A stretch of 47,989 bases of DNA from Bacteroidota bacterium (GTDB taxonomy: Bacteria; Bacteroidota; Ignavibacteria; Ignavibacteriales; Ignavibacteriaceae), in contig JAKBMG010000002.1 in NCBI GenBank assembly GCA_021831685.1, positions 1 to 47,989 on the forward strand, in the 5' to 3' direction. Of the stretch, positions 16,807 to 28,283 are shown in pieces. Below the pieces are notes generated by a model. The model was not told the DNA's origin. It ran no database searches and was given only the letters and a program-made list of their open reading frames with translations. Numbering within the stretch: the first letter of the stretch is position 1; every line of letters begins with the position of its first letter. Position numbers and translations under genes: made by a program.

Positions 16807-18003
16807 TTATTTCAGTATAAGATGTCCAAGTTTATCACGTTTTGTTTTTAGGTAACGCTCGTTATTTGGATTTGGCGTAATTTCAATAGGAAGTCTTTCA
16901 ACAATTTCTAAGCCATAACCTTTTAATCCTACAATTTTTTTGGGATTATTAGTCAGCAAGCGCATTTTTTTAACGCCAAGGTCAAGAAGAATCTGCGCTC
17001 CGATGCCGTAATCTCTTAAATCCGGTTTAAAGCCAAGCTCTTCATTTGCTTCAACAGTATCTCTACCAAGATCTTGAAGTTTATAAGCTTTAATTTTATT
17101 GAGGAGACCAATACCTCTTCCCTCTTGCCGCATATAAACTATAATGCCGGATTCTTCCTTTGATATTATTTCGAGAGCGGTGTTAAGCTGGTCGTGGCAA
17201 TCACATCTTAAAGAATGGAATACATCACCGGTAAGACATTCAGAATGCATTCTGACTAGAGTAGGATTGTCAGGATTAATCTTTCCTTTAACCAGAGCAA
17301 TATGTTCCTTCTTGTCGACGAGACTTTTATAAAGAGTCAATTTAAAATTTCCGTGAACAGTAGGAAGTTTCGCATCAGCAACGTGCTCAATTAGCCTTTC
17401 TTTTTTGAGGCGGTACTGAATTAAGTCTTTAACTGTAAGAATTTTTAGATTAAACTTATGAGCAATTTTCACAAGTTCCGGAACTCTTGCCATCTCGCCA
17501 TTATCATGAAGGATTTCGCAAAGGACACCGGTTGGTTTTAGATTCGCAAGTCGGCTAATATCGACTGCAGCTTCGGTATGTCCGGCTCGTCTCAGAACAC
17601 CTTCATCATAAGCGCGAAGCGGGAATATATGACCGGGTTTGGCGAAGTCGGAAGCTTTAGTAGAATCATCATTTATTTTTTTAATGGTTAGGGCTCGATC
17701 TGCGGCAGAAATTCCGGTAGTAGTTCCTTCAATCGCATCGATGGTCACTGTAAACTGAGTGCCGTGAAGAGCGGAATTAGAGTCAACCATTAAAGGAAGC
17801 CCAAGCTCATCCAATCGTTTTCCGTTAACGGCAACACACAGCATTCCCCTGCCATGTTTAGTCATAAAGTTAACGATTTCGGGAGTGACATATTCCGCCG
17901 CGCAAACAAAGTCACCTTCGTTTTCTCTATCCTCATCATCAACAATAATTATAATTTTGCCATTTTTAATTTCCTCAATGGCTTCATCAACAGAACAAAA
18001 CAT
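16807..18003 (-). CDS. ribBA: Bifunctional RibBA (DHBP synthase / GTP cyclohydrolase II)
   Basis: The 398-residue enzyme makes two riboflavin precursors. The N-terminal DHBP synthase half (about 1-200) has [16 protein letters not shown] and the GHIFPLRA region. The C-terminal GTP cyclohydrolase II half (about 205-395) has the zinc motif C-x10-C-x-C ([20 protein letters not shown]) and [12 protein letters not shown]. Both active sites look intact. No FMN riboswitch is visible upstream; the 50-base gap to yajC is too short. Confidence 0.97.
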   Translation of the reverse strand: MFCSVDEAIEEIKNGKIIIIVDDEDRENEGDFVCAAEYVTPEIVNFMTKHGRGMLCVAVNGKRLDELGLPLMVDSNSALHGTQFTVTIDAIEGTTTGISAADRALTIKKINDDSTKASDFAKPGHIFPLRAYDEGVLRRAGHTEAAVDISRLANLKPTGVLCEILHDNGEMARVPELVKIAHKFNLKILTVKDLIQYRLKKERLIEHVADAKLPTVHGNFKLTLYKSLVDKKEHIALVKGKINPDNPTLVRMHSECLTGDVFHSLRCDCHDQLNTALEIISKEESGIIVYMRQEGRGIGLLNKIKAYKLQDLGRDTVEANEELGFKPDLRDYGIGAQILLDLGVKKMRLLTNNPKKIVGLKGYGLEIVERLPIEITPNPNNERYLKTKRDKLGHLILK

Positions 18004-18054
18004 TTTTAAACCTAATTTTTCTAATACTAAATTTAAGGAATAGTCAAAATTTGT

Positions 18055-18374
18055 TTAACTGCCTTCTTTAGCAGTAACAACAGTAGCGATAGCAGAGCGT
18101 TCATATTTTAGTTTTACGGTTTCGGTAACTTGAATCAATACTGTTTTTTCATCAATAAAAACGACCGTCCCGTGAAGTCCACCACTTGTAATAACTTTGT
18201 CGCCCTTCTGGATATTTGAGAGTAATTTTTCTCTTTCCTTAGCTCTTTTTTGCTGAGGTCTAATAATCATAAAATAAAAAATTAAGAATATAGCACCGAA
18301 CATCACCACAGTGCTGATTAAGTTAGAACTTCCGCCGCCACCTGCGGGGGGAGCCATTGCTAATAGAGTTTCCA

Positions 18375-18375
<1 letters not shown>
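18055..18375 (-). CDS. yajC: Preprotein translocase subunit YajC
   Basis: The 106-residue protein has one N-terminal membrane span (about 20-42, GAIFLIFYFMIIRPQQKRAKE) with the family's IRPQQKR border and a beta-rich KGDKVITSGGLHGTV domain. It joins SecDF in the Sec holotranslocon. Its ATG overlaps the tgt stop (TAATG), the conserved tgt-yajC pairing; secD/secF are not in the window. Confidence 0.95.
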
Positions 18376-19532
<1,157 letters not shown>

Positions 19533-19820
19533 CTACTGCTGAGTAATGATATTTTTCAAGCTTACAAATTTAAGGCTTATTTTACTCAAGTGCCAAAATG
19601 AAATTCTAAGGGTGGAAAATGAGGCACTGCTGACCAAAATAATTTTAGAATTTATAATAACCTGTGGAATTATGCGGAATTATTATTTTATATTGTGCAC
19701 TACAATACAATTCATCTTATTTCGTCCATATGCATTTGGTTCATCAAGAATCTAAGAGCCACACAGTTGCGATACAAAGACCAACGACATTTTTTAGATA
19801 ATTTTCTTCTATGAATTAAT

Positions 19821-19893
19821 TATATGTCGCTCCTCCGGAGCTTTATTCTTTTTTTTATCTTTTTCTACTAATATGTCACCGCTCTGCGGTTCT
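19821..19893 (-). repeat. Dispersed repeat, two tandem half-units, minus orientation
   Basis: Two related blocks of the form TATGTCNC-(4-6 bp palindrome) follow each other, linked by a T-rich stretch with TTTCTACTAA. Each contains a small palindrome (CTCCGGAG; CCGCTCTGCGG). The same element lies inverted at 20028-20110, where the complementary TTAGTAGAAA is seen. Confidence 0.6.
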
Positions 19894-20027
19894 GACCCTT
19901 TTGCGGGACCTGATACGTTTGAGGGGGATCAACAATTATGAGAACATATTTATGTTTTGCAATTTTGTGTTTCGCATAATGAATTGTGATTATCAAATTG
20001 CACAAAATTTTATTATTATATCAAAGA

Positions 20028-20110
20028 AGCCCCAGAGGGGCGATACATTAGTAGAAATAATTATCCCCAAAAATACCTAAGAGCCCCAGGGGGGCGAAAC
20101 GTTAGCAGAC
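20028..20110 (+). repeat. Dispersed repeat, two tandem half-units, plus orientation
   Basis: Two tandem blocks, AGCCCCAGAGGGGCGATACA with TTAGTAGAAA and, about 50 bases on, AGCCCCAGGGGGGCGAAACG with TTAGCAGACA. Each holds a GCCCC/GGGGC palindrome. This is the inverse of the pair at 19821-19893, so the two flank about 135 bases as a large inverted repeat. Confidence 0.65.
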
Positions 20111-20178
20111 AATATCATATTCAAATTAACATTTATATACGAACAAGAATTTATATCATTATAGAATCGGCATTTGAG

Positions 20179-20241
20179 AAACCGATGAATCGGTTTAAAG
20201 GTTTTCTTTTCATTTCTTTTCCCACGAATAAAATTCGTGGG
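20179..20241. repeat. Pair of perfect palindromes
   Basis: AAACCGAT-GA-ATCGGTTT (20179-20196) and CCCACGAAT-AAA-ATTCGTGGG (20221-20241) lie about 25 bases apart. Their perfect arms and short loops fit a REP-like dispersed element; the first is followed by AAAGG and the second by GCTGC, neither by a T-run. Confidence 0.65.
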
Positions 20242-20403
20242 CTGCTATTATACCTTTTAATAGATTTCTTACAAATGATTACTATTTACGTTTAAAATTA
20301 AGTAGGCACCTATAAATAGGGATGTTATATGAAATTTTGTTTTGGACAGATATGAAACGAGGAGGTAATAATATTGTAAATTTTTACAGTAAAAAATCAG
20401 AAT

Positions 20404-21645
20404 TCAGGATTTTGGTTCAACTTCGCTTATTAATAAAACTTTAATGAGATCAATTTTGATTTGAGAAGAGCGGATAATAGTAATATTAAAATTGTCAATT
20501 TTCACATTTTCACCCTGAAGCGGAATCCTTCCAATGCGAGCGGTAATGTAGCCGGCAATAGTTTCATAATCTCCAAAAGGAATATCCAGCTGAAATTTTT
20601 CGTTTATAAAATCAATCTCAACTTTACCGCTGATTAGATAGTTATTTTCCGAAATTTTCTTACAAATATCTTCTTCGACATCATATTCATCTTTAATCTC
20701 GCCGAATAGTTCTTCGATAATGTCTTCCATAGTAACAATGCCTGCAGTACCGCCAAATTCATCTACCACAGCAGCTATAGAAACATGTTTGCTGAGGAAT
20801 TCGTTCAACATATCAATACTTTTTTTTGTATCCGGGACAAATAATATTTCCCTTGTCATATTCTTAATATTTTGAGGAAGCTTAAAAATATCATAGGCAA
20901 AGATTACACCTTTAATATTATCAAGATTTTCTTCATAGACAGGTAGCTTAGAGTATCCAGACTCAATAAAAATAGAAAGCGCTTCATCAACACTTTGGTC
21001 AATTTCAACACCGACAATTTCGGTTCGGGGACGCATAGCTTCGTATACTTTTTGATCACCAAGCGATAACACTTTATTTATTATGTCGCTTTCTTTTTTA
21101 TTTACTACTCCTGCTTCATGGCTTTCTTTTACCAAAGATTCAATATCCTCTTTATCAAAAAGCAAGTTGATATTTTCTTCTTTAAATTTTTCTGATTGGG
21201 TAAGCCGGGAAGAGATAGAAGATGTAATTTTAGTAAGCGGGCTTAGCAAAAAAGAAAATACGCGCAGAGGCAAAGCAGACATTAAGATAATTCTGTCTGA
21301 TAATTCCCTCGCAAAATATTTTGGTATTAGTTCGCCAAAGACCAAAAGTATAAAGGAGGAGATAATTAAAACGGAGAGGTCTTCTAACTTAAATATTGTA
21401 GTTAAGAATAAGGCGCTTATTGAAGCAAAGGCAATATTGACAATGCTATTACCGATTAATATTGTAGAAAAAAAAGCTTGGGGATTTTTTATATAATACA
21501 GAGCGCCTTTTGCGGAAAGATTATTACCTCTTGCTCTAACTTCTAATTTTAGTTTGTTGGAAACTACAAAAGCAATCTCGGAGCCAGAAAAAAAAGCACT
21601 TAAAATCAGGAGGATTAAAAGGATTAATATATCGTTAAAATTCAT
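20404..21645 (-). CDS. CNNM/CorC-family transporter (CBS-domain protein)
   Basis: The protein of about 413 residues has an N-terminal CNNM (DUF21) membrane domain with four spans (about 1-160), two CBS domains (about 195-325, with RPRTEIVGVEID and VVDEFGGTAGIVTMEDIIEE) and a CorC_HlyC C-terminal domain (about 335-405, with ETIAGYI and GRIPLQGE). Family members act in magnesium or cobalt efflux; 'haemolysin' annotations are historical. I start at ATG 21645, which overlaps the TGA of the upstream lipoprotein gene. Confidence 0.93.
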   Translation of the reverse strand: MNFNDILILLILLILSAFFSGSEIAFVVSNKLKLEVRARGNNLSAKGALYYIKNPQAFFSTILIGNSIVNIAFASISALFLTTIFKLEDLSVLIISSFILLVFGELIPKYFARELSDRIILMSALPLRVFSFLLSPLTKITSSISSRLTQSEKFKEENINLLFDKEDIESLVKESHEAGVVNKKESDIINKVLSLGDQKVYEAMRPRTEIVGVEIDQSVDEALSIFIESGYSKLPVYEENLDNIKGVIFAYDIFKLPQNIKNMTREILFVPDTKKSIDMLNEFLSKHVSIAAVVDEFGGTAGIVTMEDIIEELFGEIKDEYDVEEDICKKISENNYLISGKVEIDFINEKFQLDIPFGDYETIAGYITARIGRIPLQGENVKIDNFNITIIRSSQIKIDLIKVLLISEVEPKS

Positions 21646-22133
21646 CAATAAACCTTTTTAATAATTTGGTGCTTTATGCTATCGGAAAAACTTATTCCGT
21701 CCGATGAAAAATTGAAAATGAGAGTCACTGTAGAATCATAATCAATAATATTGCCGGAAATTCTTTTAATGCCATTGAGTAAAAAAGTATTTTCTTCATA
21801 GGGTAAAATACTTCCGGAAAAATTAACACTAATAAGTTTGATGGGCTCGATGTTAATGAACAAATTATTTTGAGTAACACTTATGTTTCTAAGAATTAAA
21901 TTTTCTATTGCAACACCGCTAAGATTTTTGATTGAAATATTTCCGTTAAGATGAAGTACCGGATGATTAATTTCAATGCCTGGCATTAGATTGATCCATA
22001 AGTTTATTTTTGAAGAAACAATTTTTATATTTAATTTATCGCCAGTAGTTATTTGTCTGCTGCACCCGGAACACGGAATCAGAATAATTAAAAAATTCAG
22101 TAGTATAATATTTATTAAACCCGGTATTTTCAT
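21645..22133 (-). CDS. Small lipoprotein, LEA-like beta domain
   Basis: The 162-residue product has a lipoprotein signal peptide ending in LIPCSGC, so Cys at about 21-24 is lipidated. The rest is beta-strand rich with alternating hydrophobic and polar residues (LHLNGNISIKNLSGVAIENL), like LEA-type or DUF4179-like envelope proteins; I do not recognise the family. I place the start at ATG 22133, as the upstream frame begins with a TTG. It sits between ubiA (minus-strand end 22155) and corC, so it belongs to their operon. Confidence 0.7.
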   Translation of the reverse strand: MKIPGLINIILLNFLIILIPCSGCSRQITTGDKLNIKIVSSKINLWINLMPGIEINHPVLHLNGNISIKNLSGVAIENLILRNISVTQNNLFINIEPIKLISVNFSGSILPYEENTFLLNGIKRISGNIIDYDSTVTLIFNFSSDGISFSDSIKHQIIKKVY

Positions 22134-22154
22134 AAAGCAAAGATAACTAAGCAA

Positions 22155-23033
22155 TCAAATAATTTTATACACTATTAAAATTGTAGTTAAGATATAAAAC
22201 AAAAAGTTGAAAATCATCGGCAGGTCGGTAATCATAATTTCAGTAGTGCTCTCACCTTGTTGGTTTATATATACGATATACATATACCTGAAAATCCCGA
22301 AGACGACAAAGGGCGTTGTATAGATTAAATTCTCTGTTCTAAAGATTGAAACTGTTCGTGAAGATACAGTATAAAGAGCATAGCAGATTATAACACCTGA
22401 AGCAGCTACCGTTGCAATTTGATTTGTGAATTCAAAAGAATAGTGAGATAATACTTTTCTTGTCGAAGGAGAGTCAATATTATGCGAGAGTTTCAATTCC
22501 GATTGACGTTTCATAATTGCAAGGAACAATGAAATGAACATAGTAGTTAACAAAAGCCAACTGGAAATTTCAACGTTGATAATATATGCACCCGCTATAA
22601 CACGGATCATAAAGCCTGCAGCAATGCTAAAAATATCTAATAGGACAAAATGTTTCAGCTTAAAAGAATAAAAAACATTTAGAAGGAAATAGACTGCAAC
22701 AGCATAATAAAACCGGGAGTCAAAATGAATTATTGTAAAAAGAATAATTAGAAAAAGAAAAGCGGCTGTAATTATGGCATTACGTTTTGAGATTCTTCCT
22801 GAAGGGATAGGCCTATTTTTCTTTACGGGATGTGCTTTATCGGCTTCAACATCAATAATATCATTTATTATGTATATCGAACTAGATGTAAGGCAAAAAA
22901 GAAGGAAACCAAAAAAAGTCAGGATAAAATAATCATGTTCAAAAAGATGTTTGGAAAAAAGCAAAGGGACAAAAACAAACAAGTTTTTTATCCATTGTGG
23001 AATCCTGAGTAATTTGAAATAATTTTTTATCAT
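22155..23033 (-). CDS. UbiA-family prenyltransferase (decaprenyl-phosphate phosphoribosyltransferase type)
   Basis: The 292-residue polytopic protein has the first aspartate-rich motif NDIIDVEADKAHPVKKNRP (about 56-74) typical of UbiA enzymes that act on polyprenyl phosphates and phosphoribosyl pyrophosphate. About eight hydrophobic spans follow. The closest functional type is DPPR synthase, which in Mycobacteria supplies arabinan precursors; the exact donor cannot be settled here. Its ATG overlaps the mutase stop (TAATG). Confidence 0.8.
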   Translation of the reverse strand: MIKNYFKLLRIPQWIKNLFVFVPLLFSKHLFEHDYFILTFFGFLLFCLTSSSIYIINDIIDVEADKAHPVKKNRPIPSGRISKRNAIITAAFLFLIILFTIIHFDSRFYYAVAVYFLLNVFYSFKLKHFVLLDIFSIAAGFMIRVIAGAYIINVEISSWLLLTTMFISLFLAIMKRQSELKLSHNIDSPSTRKVLSHYSFEFTNQIATVAASGVIICYALYTVSSRTVSIFRTENLIYTTPFVVFGIFRYMYIVYINQQGESTTEIMITDLPMIFNFLFYILTTILIVYKII

Positions 23034-24691
23034 TAAAAAACAGCCGTCTCCTCATAAGTTCCGAAAACTTCTTTCAATTCTCCCGTCATTTCGCCGAGAG
23101 TAACATAATTGCGCGCTGCTTTAATAAACGCAGGCATTAAATTTTTATTATCAACAGCAGCCGTTCTAATCTCGTTAATACTTTCTTTCACAGCTTCGAT
23201 GTTTCTACTTTGCTTAAGATCGGCAAGTCTTTGTCTCTGAATTTTTTCCACTTCCGGAGAAATGTTAAGGATCGGGATATCAACTTTTTCATTTTTTTCA
23301 ACGAACTCATTAACGCCGACAATAAACTTTTCTTTTCTTTCAACTTCCTTTTGATATCGATATGCGGCATCGGCAATTTCCTTTTGGAAATAACCGGCTT
23401 CGATTGCCGGAATAACGCCTCCGAGAGAATCTATTTGATCAAAAATTGCAATTGCCTGTTTTTCCATTTTTGAAGTAAGTGACTCGATAAAATAACTGCC
23501 GGCGAGAGGATCTACCGTGTTTATAACGCCGGTTTCGTATGCAATAATCTGTTGAGTTCTAAGAGCTATTTTAACTGCTTTTTCGCTAGGGAGAGCGAGA
23601 GTTTCATCCATAGAGTTGGTATGAAGCGATTGAGTTCCACCCAGTACTCCGGCAAGTGCCTGAAAAGCGGTTCTAATAATATTATTTTCCGGTTGTTGAG
23701 CTGTTAATGTGCAACCAGCAGTTTGTGTATGAAAACGAAGCCACCATGACCTTGGATTTTTCGCTCCATATTTTTCTTTCATTCTTTTTGCATAGATTTT
23801 TCTTGCGGCGCGGTACTTTGCAATTTCTTCAAAAAAATCCAAATGTGAATTGAAGAAGAAAGAAATACGCGGGGCAAACTCGTCAACATCCATACCTCTG
23901 GCAATGCAAGCCTCTATATACGCAAAACCATCTGCAAGTGTGTAAGCTAATTCCTGCACAGCAGTTGAACCTGCTTCACGGATATGATAGCCGCTAACAG
24001 AAACGGGATTCCACTGAGGAATTTCCTGCGAACAATATTCGATCATATCCACAATAATACGCATAGAAGGATTCGGGGGATAAATATATTCTTTCTGAGC
24101 GATGTATTCCTTAAGAATATCATTTTGCAAAGTTCCTCTTAGATTTTTAAAGTCTACACCCTGCTCTTGAGCAAAGGCAAGATAAAAAGCGAAGATCATC
24201 GCTGCTGGAGAATTGATAGTCATTGAAGTAGAAACTTTTTCGAGAGGAATTTTATTGAACAAAATTTCCATATCTTTAAGAGAAGAAACAGAGACTCCGC
24301 AAATTCCGACTTCGCCTTCGCTAAGAGGAGAATCGGCATCCCACCCCATCAGAGTAGGCAGATCAAACGCTGTAGACAGCCCGGTTTGACCATGATCCAA
24401 CAAATAGTGAAAACGTTGGTTTGTATCTTCGGGAGAACCGAAGCCTGCAAACTGACGCATCGTCCAAATCTTTCCACGGTAACCGTCGGCATGAATACCG
24501 CGCGTAAAAGGATATTCACCGGGGAAACCTATTTCATTAAGATAGTTAATATTTTCAATATCATCCGGTCCATAAAAATTTTTAACTTCTTCACCGCTAA
24601 CGGTTGTATATTTTTTCATTCCGCTTGAATTTGAATTATTAGCTTTAGATTCAAACACACGTTTCCGGTTATTATAATCTTTGTTAATCAT
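23033..24691 (-). CDS. Acyl-CoA mutase large subunit (methylmalonyl-CoA mutase family)
   Basis: The 552-residue TIM-barrel subunit has [51 protein letters not shown] and [12 protein letters not shown], the key active-site stretches. The carboxylate-binding arginine (in PSMR) and His of YHIREAG are present, favouring a methylmalonyl-CoA-type substrate. It differs at HADGYRGK, where classical enzymes have ATMY. It stops before any B12-binding domain, so a small subunit must be encoded elsewhere. The operon continues into ubiA, a lipoprotein and corC. Confidence 0.88.
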   Translation of the reverse strand: MINKDYNNRKRVFESKANNSNSSGMKKYTTVSGEEVKNFYGPDDIENINYLNEIGFPGEYPFTRGIHADGYRGKIWTMRQFAGFGSPEDTNQRFHYLLDHGQTGLSTAFDLPTLMGWDADSPLSEGEVGICGVSVSSLKDMEILFNKIPLEKVSTSMTINSPAAMIFAFYLAFAQEQGVDFKNLRGTLQNDILKEYIAQKEYIYPPNPSMRIIVDMIEYCSQEIPQWNPVSVSGYHIREAGSTAVQELAYTLADGFAYIEACIARGMDVDEFAPRISFFFNSHLDFFEEIAKYRAARKIYAKRMKEKYGAKNPRSWWLRFHTQTAGCTLTAQQPENNIIRTAFQALAGVLGGTQSLHTNSMDETLALPSEKAVKIALRTQQIIAYETGVINTVDPLAGSYFIESLTSKMEKQAIAIFDQIDSLGGVIPAIEAGYFQKEIADAAYRYQKEVERKEKFIVGVNEFVEKNEKVDIPILNISPEVEKIQRQRLADLKQSRNIEAVKESINEIRTAAVDNKNLMPAFIKAARNYVTLGEMTGELKEVFGTYEETAVF

Positions 24692-24759
24692 CGTTTTTCC
24701 TTATTTAGTTTTTTTTGAAACTAATATTAAAATACCTTTTGGGTAATTCTGATCTAAAC

Positions 24760-26610
24760 TTAAGTTCTGCCAAACCTTCTGTCAAATTCATCAAGAGAAA
24801 TTTTTACGACTATAGGTCTGCCGTGTGGGCAAACGTAAGGCATAGAAGTAGCGAATAGTTGGTCGATTAGAAGGCGCATTTCTTTTTCCGAAAGATAATC
24901 ACCTGCTTTAATAGCTGCTTTACACGAGTATGATTTTGCTATATTCTCCTTTGATTCCAATTTATTTTCGCGCTGGTTAGTAGTGTATTCGTTAATTAAA
25001 TCGAGAAGCACTTTTTCTTCAGAGCCGCTTTTAACATCTTCGGGAACGCCTTCAATTACGATTGTGTTTTTGCTAAAAAATTTTAGAGTAAATCCAAGCT
25101 TGGTTAAGAAAGGATAAATTTCTTTCACCAAACCAAAACTACCGGGGTCAAGTTCTACCGTTCGTGGGAAAAGCAGTTGTTGAGAGAAAGGGAGATCAGC
25201 TTCAAAGCGTTTCCATACTTTTTCATATAAAACTCTTTCATGTGCAACATGCTGATCGATAATCATCAATCCCGTTTTAATCTGCGAGAGGATATATTTA
25301 TTATGAAGTTGAATAATAAAAGTAGCGCCGTCTTCATTTCCGTTTTTTTGTTCATAGTTTCCCGCTTCGTGATATACTTCGCGGGTATCATTCTTTTCAA
25401 ATGGATGATGGGTAATATTCTCTTGGTTGATATTTTCAGGTATGGTACTAAAGATCAGATCTATTTCGCGGTCAGAGAAATCTGTCCTGGCAACAGATTT
25501 TCTTTCGGAGAAAACTGGTCTATCAGAAAAATCATTTTTCTCTACCCTATTAAAATTATTAAATGAAAGCTTATCCCCTTCCGGCGCAGTATCGGTAAAT
25601 TGCATTAACGGAACGAGATCGTGAGTGGCTAAACTTTTTTTAACAACAGCAAGCACAAAACTATAAACGTCTTTATCGTCATCAAAGCGGACTTCAAGCT
25701 TTGAAGGGTGCACATTTACATCAATACGTTGTGGATCGATATCCAAAAAAAGTAAGAAGAAAGGATAATCACCTTTTTCCAGGATATTTTCATAAGCGGT
25801 AAACACTGCATGATTAATTTGTTTACTAACGACATACCTGCTGTTAAGAAACAAATATTGATCGCCTTTACTTTTTTTAAGCATGGTCGGTTTTCCGGCA
25901 TAACCATAAAGAGAAATGAAATCGGTCTTTTCTTCTACCTTAATAAGAGCATCAAGCATATTGTCCGCAAAGACTTGCTGAATTCTATCTTCAATAGTTC
26001 CGGCAGAATAGTTGAGGATAATTTCATCATCATTATGAAGCTTAAAATTAATTTTTGGATGGCTTAAAGCAATCCTATTGAAGGTATCGATGATATGCTT
26101 TAATTCAGTAAAATCGGACTTAAGAAAGTTTCTTCTTGCCGGTGTATTAAAAAATAAATTTTTAACAGCAACGGAAGTACCTTTTGAGTAAGAACCTTTT
26201 TCAACAATGACATTACTGGAGTCGTCTATTCTAACAAGAGTACCGAAATCTTCGTCACTTGTTTCCGTTTTAATCTCGAACTGGCTTACCGAAGCAATTG
26301 AACTAAGCGCCTCTCCTCTAAAGCCAAGTGTAAGGATATTTTCAAGATCTGAATATTCCGAGATTTTGCTTGTAGCATGTTTTTGAATACATAGGATCGC
26401 ATCTTCTTCATTCATACCAGTGCCGTTATCGAAGACCTGAATTAGTGATTTACCGGCTTTTTTAACTACCAATTCAATTGAAGTAGAACCGGCATCCACT
26501 GAATTTTCAATTAATTCTTTAACGACAGATTCCGGTCTTTGGACTACTTCGCCTGCGGCAATTTTATTCGCTAAATTTTCTGGCAGTATTTTTATTTTCT
26601 TTATAGACAT
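24760..26610 (-). CDS. mutL: DNA mismatch repair protein MutL
   Basis: The 616-residue protein has the GHKL ATPase motifs ENSVDAGST, FDNGTGMNEED and LGFRGEALSSI. Its C-terminal domain carries DQHVAHERVLYE (the DQHAxxExxxxE endonuclease motif), the CPHGRP motif and ACKAAIKAGD, so this is the nicking type of MutL. It follows folA directly (one-base gap), with thyA upstream. Confidence 0.96.
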   Translation of the reverse strand: MSIKKIKILPENLANKIAAGEVVQRPESVVKELIENSVDAGSTSIELVVKKAGKSLIQVFDNGTGMNEEDAILCIQKHATSKISEYSDLENILTLGFRGEALSSIASVSQFEIKTETSDEDFGTLVRIDDSSNVIVEKGSYSKGTSVAVKNLFFNTPARRNFLKSDFTELKHIIDTFNRIALSHPKINFKLHNDDEIILNYSAGTIEDRIQQVFADNMLDALIKVEEKTDFISLYGYAGKPTMLKKSKGDQYLFLNSRYVVSKQINHAVFTAYENILEKGDYPFFLLFLDIDPQRIDVNVHPSKLEVRFDDDKDVYSFVLAVVKKSLATHDLVPLMQFTDTAPEGDKLSFNNFNRVEKNDFSDRPVFSERKSVARTDFSDREIDLIFSTIPENINQENITHHPFEKNDTREVYHEAGNYEQKNGNEDGATFIIQLHNKYILSQIKTGLMIIDQHVAHERVLYEKVWKRFEADLPFSQQLLFPRTVELDPGSFGLVKEIYPFLTKLGFTLKFFSKNTIVIEGVPEDVKSGSEEKVLLDLINEYTTNQRENKLESKENIAKSYSCKAAIKAGDYLSEKEMRLLIDQLFATSMPYVCPHGRPIVVKISLDEFDRRFGRT

Positions 26611-27093
26611 TTAAATTTTTCTAACATAAGTATAAATATCAAATTCATTTCTTCCATCTATTCTTTTAACCTCCCAAATTTTAAGATCTATTTCCGGGAA
26701 ATAAACATCTCCTTCTGCATTAAACTTCATATAAGAGATTAATAATTCATCAGCAGTATTCATTGCTTGCTTATAAATGTCGGTTCCGCCAATGACAAAT
26801 ATCTTTTCATAATCTTTCGACTCACAATATTTATAAGCTGAATGCAAACTATCAAAAATAACTATCTCTGTAAATGCCAATATTAGCTTTTTGTTGCGGG
26901 TGAGCACAATATTCAGCCGGTTTTTCAAAGGCTTACCGAGTGTATCGAAAGTTTTTCTACCCATAATAACCGGAAATCCAGAAGTTGTGTTTTTGAAATG
27001 TTGGAATTCCTCTTTGGAATGCCAGGGTATTTCTCCGCTTGATTTTCCAATTACCCCATTTTGAGCAACCGCTGAAATAATAATTTTCTTCAT
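26611..27093 (-). CDS. folA: Dihydrofolate reductase
   Basis: The 160-residue enzyme reduces dihydrofolate. AVAQNGVIG, IPWHSKEEFQHFK and VIMGRKTF give the substrate and NADPH sites; GGTDIYKQAM completes them. It lies 20 bases downstream of thyA, whose product is its substrate, and one base before mutL. Confidence 0.96.
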   Translation of the reverse strand: MKKIIISAVAQNGVIGKSSGEIPWHSKEEFQHFKNTTSGFPVIMGRKTFDTLGKPLKNRLNIVLTRNKKLILAFTEIVIFDSLHSAYKYCESKDYEKIFVIGGTDIYKQAMNTADELLISYMKFNAEGDVYFPEIDLKIWEVKRIDGRNEFDIYTYVRKI

Positions 27094-27112
27094 AACAATT
27101 CTCTAACGAAAA

Positions 27113-27952
27113 TCAAACTGCTACTTCAAATTTAATTTTATCATGGCTAGTATAATTGCTCAATTCGAAGTCTTCAAATTTTAATTCATCAATTGGTTTC
27201 TTCGCTATTGTCAAAGTAGATAAAGACAGGGGCTCGCGTTTTAGCTGTTCCAGCAATCCTTCACGATGGTCAAATTTTTCCATTGGAGAACCTTTATCCG
27301 CGATATAGATATGAGCGTCAATAATAGTATGCGCAAAAAAGCCTAATTCAAGATTAACCTCTTGTGCAATAATTTGAGTTAGGATAGAATAGGCGGCAAG
27401 ATTAAATGGAATTCCGAGGGCAATATCACCGGAGCGTTGGGTTAAATGGCAATTTAGCTTTCCATTGCTGACGTTAAAAGCAAAACTATAGTGACATGGG
27501 GGAAGCTTGCTTTTAGTAGCATTACCTGGTTCCCATGCAGTTACAACTAACCTTCTGCTGTAGGGCTTATTTTTTAATTCATCGATAACATATTTGATTT
27601 GGTCAACCTCTCTAATCTGCCAATTTCCTTCTTTATCCTTTTCTGCACTGGGGAAATGCCGCCAATAATAACCATAAGCTGTTTCAAGATTCCCGTCTTC
27701 ATCAGCCCAGGCATCCCAAATTTTAGTATGCTTACGCAAATTTCTTATATGGTTTTCACCCGAAAGATACCAAAGTACCTCATGCAAAATAGATTTCCAT
27801 TCCATTTTTTTAGTCGTGAGCAAAGGAAAACCTTTGGAAAGGTCCACACGATAAAAAGCCCCGAAATAAGAAAGTGTATCGACTCCGGTTCTTGAGGGCT
27901 TTCTTACACCTTCATCTAAGACTAATTTAATGAGATCCAAATACTGCTGCAT
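27113..27952 (-). CDS. thyA: Thymidylate synthase
   Basis: The 279-residue enzyme methylates dUMP. It has the catalytic cysteine in PPCHYSF, the dUMP-binding arginine block (SRRLVVTAW), QRSGDIALGIPFNLAAYS and HIYIADKG near the end. It heads the thyA-folA-mutL operon. The length is normal for ThyA, and no ThyX is needed. Confidence 0.97.
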   Translation of the reverse strand: MQQYLDLIKLVLDEGVRKPSRTGVDTLSYFGAFYRVDLSKGFPLLTTKKMEWKSILHEVLWYLSGENHIRNLRKHTKIWDAWADEDGNLETAYGYYWRHFPSAEKDKEGNWQIREVDQIKYVIDELKNKPYSRRLVVTAWEPGNATKSKLPPCHYSFAFNVSNGKLNCHLTQRSGDIALGIPFNLAAYSILTQIIAQEVNLELGFFAHTIIDAHIYIADKGSPMEKFDHREGLLEQLKREPLSLSTLTIAKKPIDELKFEDFELSNYTSHDKIKFEVAV

Positions 27953-28283
27953 TTAAATATCCTTTTAGGTTGAAAAATATAATCCTAATACCTGTAGAAA
28001 GTTACGAAAAAAAAAATAGTGACGAAATATTTGGGATATTTACTAAAAGCACTACATTCCAGTCCAAAATAATTTAATAGCTTATATAAAAGTTAAAAAC
28101 AATTCGTTTGGAACAGATTCGGAATTTCTTTCCCTTTCTTGATTCACACATTACAATTTAATATGTTTGATATTGTCAAACATTAGTTCTTTTTCTCAAA
28201 ATCTTATAACTTTAACAGCTAATCCTTTTATTCTTCCAAAACCATTCAAAAAGGGAAATCAAATTAATATTACCTGTCAATAC

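Noticed and set aside
18004-18054. FMN riboswitch upstream of ribBA
   Set aside because: The gap is about 50 bases, too short for the element, and no RFN pattern is seen.
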